DNA from: Phycomyces nitens
Taxonomy: Eukaryota; Mucoromycota; Mucoromycetes; Mucorales; Phycomycetaceae
Assembly: GCA_022702545.1 (NCBI GenBank)
Contig: JAHRBC010000004.1
Coordinates: 3,968,001-4,032,000, forward strand
Direction: 5' to 3'
DNA: 64,000 bases
Shown here: piece by piece, positions 58,815 through 64,000 of the stretch
Layout of the letters: each line of letters starts with the position of its first letter
Numbering within the stretch: the first letter of the stretch is position 1
Made by a program: the position numbers and the translations under genes
Notes under the pieces: generated by a model
Told to the model about the DNA's origin: nothing
The model's input: the letters and a program-made list of their open reading frames with translations, nothing else
The model's database searches: none

Positions 58815-59135
58815 TGTGATATTGTCTGGGTTGGAGCAACAGACAGCTCGGTCTGGTGTGAGGAAGAGGTACCTAGAGTGCAAAGGAGACTTTTCCATTA
58901 GACAGTATAACCCCAGAGACTCTGTCAATATTAGTCTAGTATCAACACTTTGAATAAAACACGCTCTTTTTCAGTTACGTCTATATTTGTCGCAGAGGAC
59001 ATAGGTCGCCCTGGTCACTTTAAATTGTCTGATATGCTTAAAGAAGTCCCATTTTACTACCTTTTATTGTATTGTCATAATACTCTCTTCTCGCTTTATA
59101 CCCAGCCCCACTCTTATCCCGTGTGTATAACTTTA
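58815..59135 (+). repeat. Right member of the 320-bp inverted repeat pair
   Basis: Matches the reverse complement of 51,515-51,840, with shared blocks such as TTACGTCTATATTTGTCGCA and AGGACATAGGTCGC. It encodes the same kind of tail, ending SVNISLVSTL and a stop. The outer end reads TATCCCGTGTGTAT. It may be the right end of an element spanning from 51.5 kb and enclosing the MULE-OTU gene. Confidence 0.65.
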
Positions 59136-59576
59136 TTTTCTTTCGTAAAAGACCTTCAGTTCATACCCTCACAGTATACCAAAGATCCGAACATCGCTCA
59201 ATATTACATTATATATATATATATTTGATGTTCTTGTAATTCTTTCCATAAATTGAACTCTGGCTCTGTCTTTTCTACTGTTTAAACGATCAACTGGCCC
59301 AAGTGGAATGAATAATGCCTCTTTATCAAGGACTGTAGATGTTTTATATAAAAAGGTAAATAAAGCAACACATGCCTTTATTGCCTATCTTCCTACTTTG
59401 AATGAGTCATAGAACTCATTGTTTTGTATTTGTACATTACAGAACAAAACTTCCATATTTATTTATAAAATAAGGTGTAAAAATATTTGTACATTTTTTC
59501 TTTGCAACCAAGATTTGTATTGTTAGGTTCCCATTCTTCAATCTATTCATGTCGTGAGTATAATATAGAAATAGGG

Positions 59577-61251
59577 TTAGAAAGGTGGGTATCCATGTTG
59601 AGGAAAGTTGGAAGGTGGATAGTTGGGCTGAGGGGGGTATCCTGACGATGGTGGATAGTTGTTTGGCTGAGAAAATGATCCTTGATGAGCAGCAAACGGC
59701 TGGCCAGGGCTACTGTGCTGAGGTGCAAAGACACCCGAGACTCGCTGAGGTTCAGGGAATCCCATCTGACTGGGAGCATATGGAGATGAGGCAGGTGGGT
59801 AAGGACTATTGTTGGGATATCCATAACCTTGTTGATAAGACTGTTGTTGGTGAGGTTGATGAGGTTGGTGTGGTTGGTGTGGTTGCTGAGGCGTCTGTTG
59901 AGGCGTCTGTTGAGGGAAGCTGGGCACAGGAGGGTAGCCAGGTGCTGTGAATGAAGATATATGAATAAGTGTATTTAATATGGCTAGATAGTTACCTCCA
60001 TAAGATGATTGCTGGGGAGCAGGCGCACTGCCAGATGGTCTATAGGGTGAAGCAAGAAGGGGAGTTGGACTGTCGTATCCCAGGTTACCAGCCTCTGGGC
60101 GAATCACTGACATTGACTGTGGACGAGAATATGGTGTAAATTGAGGAGTGGCTGAGGGTGGCGGAGGAGGGGAAATTGGAGGAGGCATGTGAGAGGTTGC
60201 CAATGGCTCTTGTTGCTGAACCACAGGTTTGGGAATATAGGGCGCAGGTCCAACACCAGGAATGCCAAAGATTGAAGATTGTTGGTTAAGATCCGTACTG
60301 GGTTTTGAGTACGATTGAGGCCGAGAATACTGAGATTGTGGCTGATAGATTGATCCTCCCTGTTGCTGAGGTGGATAGTTGGCCATTGACGAAGGTCTGC
60401 CGTAGCCCGTGTCTGTTGCTGGCTGATAGCCCATAGGTTGGCTCTGAGGGGGTGGGTATGGGCTGGCAGTTTGGGCCTGGGCCTGGGGTTGGGCCTGGGG
60501 TTGGTAGACACTCGAGTGCTGCGGATTATGACTGTAGGCTGGGGCATGCTGATTGTGGCGAGTGGGCTGTCTTCTTGGGGGAGGATGCTAAAAAGATCAT
60601 TCAATTACTCGATCCGCAGAAACTATATATATATATAGACACTTACTGCTGCGTAAAACGTGAGTTCAAGGAAAACTTCGCCTGCATCTCGGCCCTTGTA
60701 AGTCAAGGGAAACCAATCTATAAAGTAGTTAATCATCCCATTCTATTAACATTAAACCCTCAAAAAAAAAGGTAGTTACCATCTTGCTCTCCTTCCGCAA
60801 GCACCTTTGTCAGATCAACCTCGCCCTCTGAAATCAAATCCTCTCGCTTAGAGTCATCATCAAACAGCTGAATTCTCATCTTTGTCTTGTTTGCTACCAC
60901 GGGCATATTGACCTTTTCAAACCTTAAACGTTAACCAAGCTTGATGATCAGGTCTAATGAGCGTTTACCTGGTCATCCCAAACTGGATGCTGGCCACCGC
61001 GGTAGCTGGTCTTTGTCTTTTTGGCTACCTCACCCAAACGAAATACGCAAAAGGGATCTTGCTTGCCAACCACCTTTAAAGTGTTTAGGATACTGATTTC
61101 TTTATAATATAATAATAATTACCTCTCGATTTGGTAGATTTTTCTAGAAAACAAGGGGTCTGTTAGTGTCTGGAGATATGTGGACTATAAACCAATTTAC
61201 CGCCTTGAGGGCAACTACGACAAGTTCGCCAATAATTGTGGGTGGAGTCAT
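59577..61251 (-). CDS. C2-domain protein with Pro/Gln-rich tail (Inn1/Fic1-like)
   Basis: About seven exons from ATG 61,251 (MTPPTIIGELVVVALKAKNL). The C2 domain covers roughly residues 1-125: GKQDPFCVFRLGEVAKKTK, GGQHPVWDDQVNMPVVANKT, MRIQLFDDDSKREDLISEGE and FPLTYKGRDAGEVFLELTFY. The remaining 300 residues are a low-complexity tail rich in Pro, Gln, Ser and Tyr, with SH3-ligand-like PPPISPPPPPS and a (PHQ)n/(TPQQ)n tract. This layout matches yeast Inn1 and fission yeast Fic1, which act with the contractile ring in cytokinesis and septum formation. An intron at about 59,945-59,995 splits the tail. The function is inferred from architecture. Confidence 0.8.
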
Positions 61252-61926
61252 GTAATGCTTAATGATTATATAAAGGTATAAAAAAGCAAAAGGGCTTGAA
61301 TTTATGATTAGCCAAACATAAACAAAAATAAACCAGTAGGCGCCTTAATGGTGTTGTACAACCATCTATACCATCAGGTCTTGGCTTTTCTTGGCCTTTT
61401 ATATATATAAATATAAATATAAATATATATAAATACATTATATTCTGTCTGCTCACAGCAGCTGACATTAAGGTAGGCAGAATGTTTCTATTTACATGTG
61501 CTCATATTACAGCCAAGCAGAGCTGCCTCAATTGCAATGAGGTTTCTTTACTGCAACACAATTACATGCAGCTCGTCAAAGCAGAATTCAGTCCAATTGA
61601 CCCAGCTAAGCATATTCATAATTAGATCAAATCAATAACGTACATACATACATACATATATACATATATACATACATGTATACATACATGTATATATACA
61701 TATATTGGTCCCCTTGGTGCTTGGGCTGGTGGCTTATATATTGTCTCGTTGGGAATTCAAGGGGTGAAAGGGACTCCAAGGGGGACAAAAGGGGGGGAAT
61801 GGATTCATGCAATGGGACCAATAGGCAAGATGCCGCCTGCTTGTGTGACGCAACCCATTCGATCGACGGTATTTCCCACTCAAGTTTGAGGTGGGAATTG
61901 GTTTCTCATTAGTCAATGCCATTGGA
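61252..61926. other. Intergenic region with TACA repeats and a hairpin
   Basis: TACA/TATA-type repeats lie at 61,642-61,705. A hairpin (TTCCCACTCAA...TTGAGGTGGGAA) is at about 61,869-61,894. It should hold the promoters of the C2 gene and of the divergent last gene. Confidence 0.5.
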
Positions 61927-64000
61927 ATGAAACGAGCAGAGACCAAGCTTCGTGTAGACGACGAGCCTTTTCAGGGTGAGCAGAGTCGTCTTCGCTCAGT
62001 TCCCATCCCACAGCCACTATTGCTGAAGAAGAGTCGCTCCTCTCTATCTTCCCTAGACGAAATCGGCTCTACCTTTTCAACCCATACCCTGGACTCACTA
62101 AAGTCTGACCTTGACACCGAAGATCACCACGCGTCCCATCTACCTCGCTATGCAAGCCCACCTGCTGGCAGTGGAGCAAAGTATATAATAAACTCCAAGA
62201 GAGCAAGCTGGATTGACTCGGCCACTTCTCCAGACGCCAAAAAACGAAGTGAAAGTATGCCATTCTCTCTGCACACTCGATCAGATAGGCCCTTATCCCA
62301 CAAGTCTGGCCCGGAGAGTATTCATCGTACTCGGGAAGACACACGAGGGGACGATCATCACCACACCAGAGCATCTTCAGTCTCATCTACACTCACTGCA
62401 GACACAGAAGAGTATGCCCAGCCAGCTACCCATCTGTTTCCCAATCCACAGATACTTAAAGGTGAGTCAAGAGCACTCTATGACTGATGACTTAAACAGG
62501 AGACAGGGAAACAGCCCATGTATAGTGCAGATAGCCATTCAAGGCAAAGAAGATCATCCATGAGCACACTACACAACATTCCCTCTGAACAATTGGCCAG
62601 CATGGTCAGTGGCACTGTCCCTCTTCTCTCCCCAATTCCACCTGCCCAGGACGATAGGGATATTGTAGAGATTGCCCTTGATACTGCACCTCAGGATCCT
62701 TATCCGTCTGGTCTTTATCCCGCACTGCTCTTGTGTGCAAGTGATGGAGATCTCACATCTACCCTTTTGGAGCGTGGTTCCACTGGCAGTACTTCTGCAC
62801 CAGAAATGACGTACAGGTCTGACAGTCCCAGTCCAGACCACCGTCCTCACCAACGAACTTCATTTACTGCCCACCGGGCTATCCATTACTCACGTCCACG
62901 CGATACGTTCTCGAAAAAGCTTCACGAGGCACGTTCAGCCAAACTGGGCAAATGGACTGTACACAGATCACGCCAAACAACCATAAGTAGTCCAGTCGAA
63001 GATACACAATCACCAAATATGCCATGGGTAGATTGGGTAGAGGAATACATGGCACTCAAGGCAGCAGAGACCCGGAGACGCTCTTCAGATAAGCCAGCAA
63101 GAAGTTCTCTTCATACGGCCATGACCACCTGGTGGGCTTCTCTTAAACATCCTCCAGTATACAAACGACGCCTTCCCACTAATCTTAGAAAAAATGCCCG
63201 ACGTAGATCAAGTTCGTTGGCTACAGTACCACCATCCCATTCCTCATCATCTTCCAACCTAGCTTCTGGTACGACAGCCCCCAATGCTCCACCTGCTACA
63301 GATACAACCAAGAAGTCTGTTGCTGAATCTACTTTCACAAACAACGAGTTTTCATCCGTCGACACAAAGGCACACAAGCACCACATGTCCCTTGATTTCG
63401 AGACACTTGCCTATCAGTTTCCACCTCGGCCATGGTATCCGGATGACACCCGAACCAAACATACTCCCAGTACACCTTCGTCTTTAGGAGGAGTAGGCTA
63501 CAGATTCTATAGTCCTGCAAGCCCAGTGCGTGCTTATGGCCATCTCGGTAGTATGTTGAGCAAGAGTGCGACAAATGAGGCTCGTACACCAGCTCAGATC
63601 CGCCTTACTATCAAGGCTAGGTTACAATGTGCTAAACAGGCGTGTGATTGTGAAATGCGCAGGATCATTGACGATCTAAACGAATATGTAGAAAGAGGTC
63701 TTCAGTATGTTGAGGATGTTGACCATGTTGTGCTTCAGGGTGCCTCTGAAAGTTCAGAGGATGATGGTGACAATGAAGAGGGGTACAAAACAAGGCTTGA
63801 TAGCACGAGCCAAGACTCTGTAGAAAGCAAGCCCTTTGGACATCTCAAAACCTCGCCGCTTTCTTCAAGTCCTCTTCGCAAAAAGGTGCTGGCCAAGAGT
63901 TTGGCAAACATTGAGGAAGTGGAAGAGATTCGACGCTGGGAAGTGAACGAGGAAGTCGGTTCACTATCTTATATGAACTCAATGATTACACTTGTATCCG
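61927..64000 (+). CDS. Large Ser-rich regulatory protein, 3' end outside window
   Basis: Open from ATG 61,927 (MKRAETKLRVDDEPF) to the window edge, with one intron at about 62,461-62,506 (donor GTGAGT, acceptor GACAG) that keeps the frame. The protein is disordered-looking: rich in Ser, Arg, His and Thr, with many SP/TP sites and basic patches (KRRLPTNLRKNARRRSSS). Near the right end is a helical segment, AQIRLTIKARLQCAKQACDC followed by EMRRIIDDLNEYVERGLQY, then an acidic stretch. That helix and the layout recall the N-terminal part of Rim15/Cek1-type protein kinases, but the kinase domain is not in view, so this is a guess. The start may lie upstream in another exon. Confidence 0.7.

Overview
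This 64 kb window is nuclear DNA from a filamentous fungus, most likely an early-diverging one of the Mucoromycota (Mucorales-like). The genes carry many short introns (about 45-110 nt) with TACTAAC-like branch points. Intergenic DNA is AT-rich and full of microsatellites. The gene set combines fungal features (a group X hybrid histidine kinase, dihydroorotase URA4, TOM22) with features lost from yeasts but kept in early fungi and animals (the queuine tRNA-ribosyltransferase subunit QTRT2, a METTL4-type adenine methyltransferase, a fused lysine-ketoglutarate reductase/saccharopine dehydrogenase). I saw no rRNA, tRNA, CRISPR array or bacterial-style operon.

Layout. 1-12 kb: YSH1/CPSF3 (running off the left edge), a Sec14-like lipid-transfer protein, QTRT2, URA4, a tiny stand-alone helix-turn-helix ORF and a class I aminotransferase of the kynurenine/aminoadipate/aromatic type. 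12-20 kb: gene-poor DNA with two related non-autonomous DNA transposons (CACTG...CAGTG ends) on either side of MAP1 (methionine aminopeptidase 1). 20-31 kb: a METTL21-like methyltransferase, eIF3b, glucosamine-6-phosphate deaminase, TOM22, a weak hypothetical ORF and a secreted, probably membrane-anchored trypsin-like protease. 31-39 kb: bifunctional LKR/SDH, a small unknown gene, a glutaredoxin-like small protein and METTL4, the last three packed tightly. 39-47 kb: one very large hybrid histidine kinase. 49.5-59.2 kb: a transposon graveyard, holding a broken zinc-finger plus nuclease-like gene, degenerate repeats, a 5'-truncated MULE-SWIM-OTU transposase and a roughly 320-bp inverted repeat pair that may mark the ends of one element. 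59.5-64 kb: a C2-domain protein with a Pro/Gln-rich tail (Inn1/Fic1-like) and the start of a large Ser-rich protein that runs off the right edge.

How the genes relate. Most are unrelated housekeeping genes: translation and RNA (eIF3b, YSH1, QTRT2, MAP1), metabolism (URA4, GNPDA, LKR/SDH, aminotransferase), mitochondrial import (TOM22), signalling (histidine kinase) and cytokinesis (C2 protein). The aminotransferase and LKR/SDH could both act in lysine breakdown, but they lie 19 kb apart. The most unusual material is in the accessory DNA at 12-20 kb and 49-59 kb. Gene models below were spliced by eye; where I give exon ends, the reading frame was checked to close.
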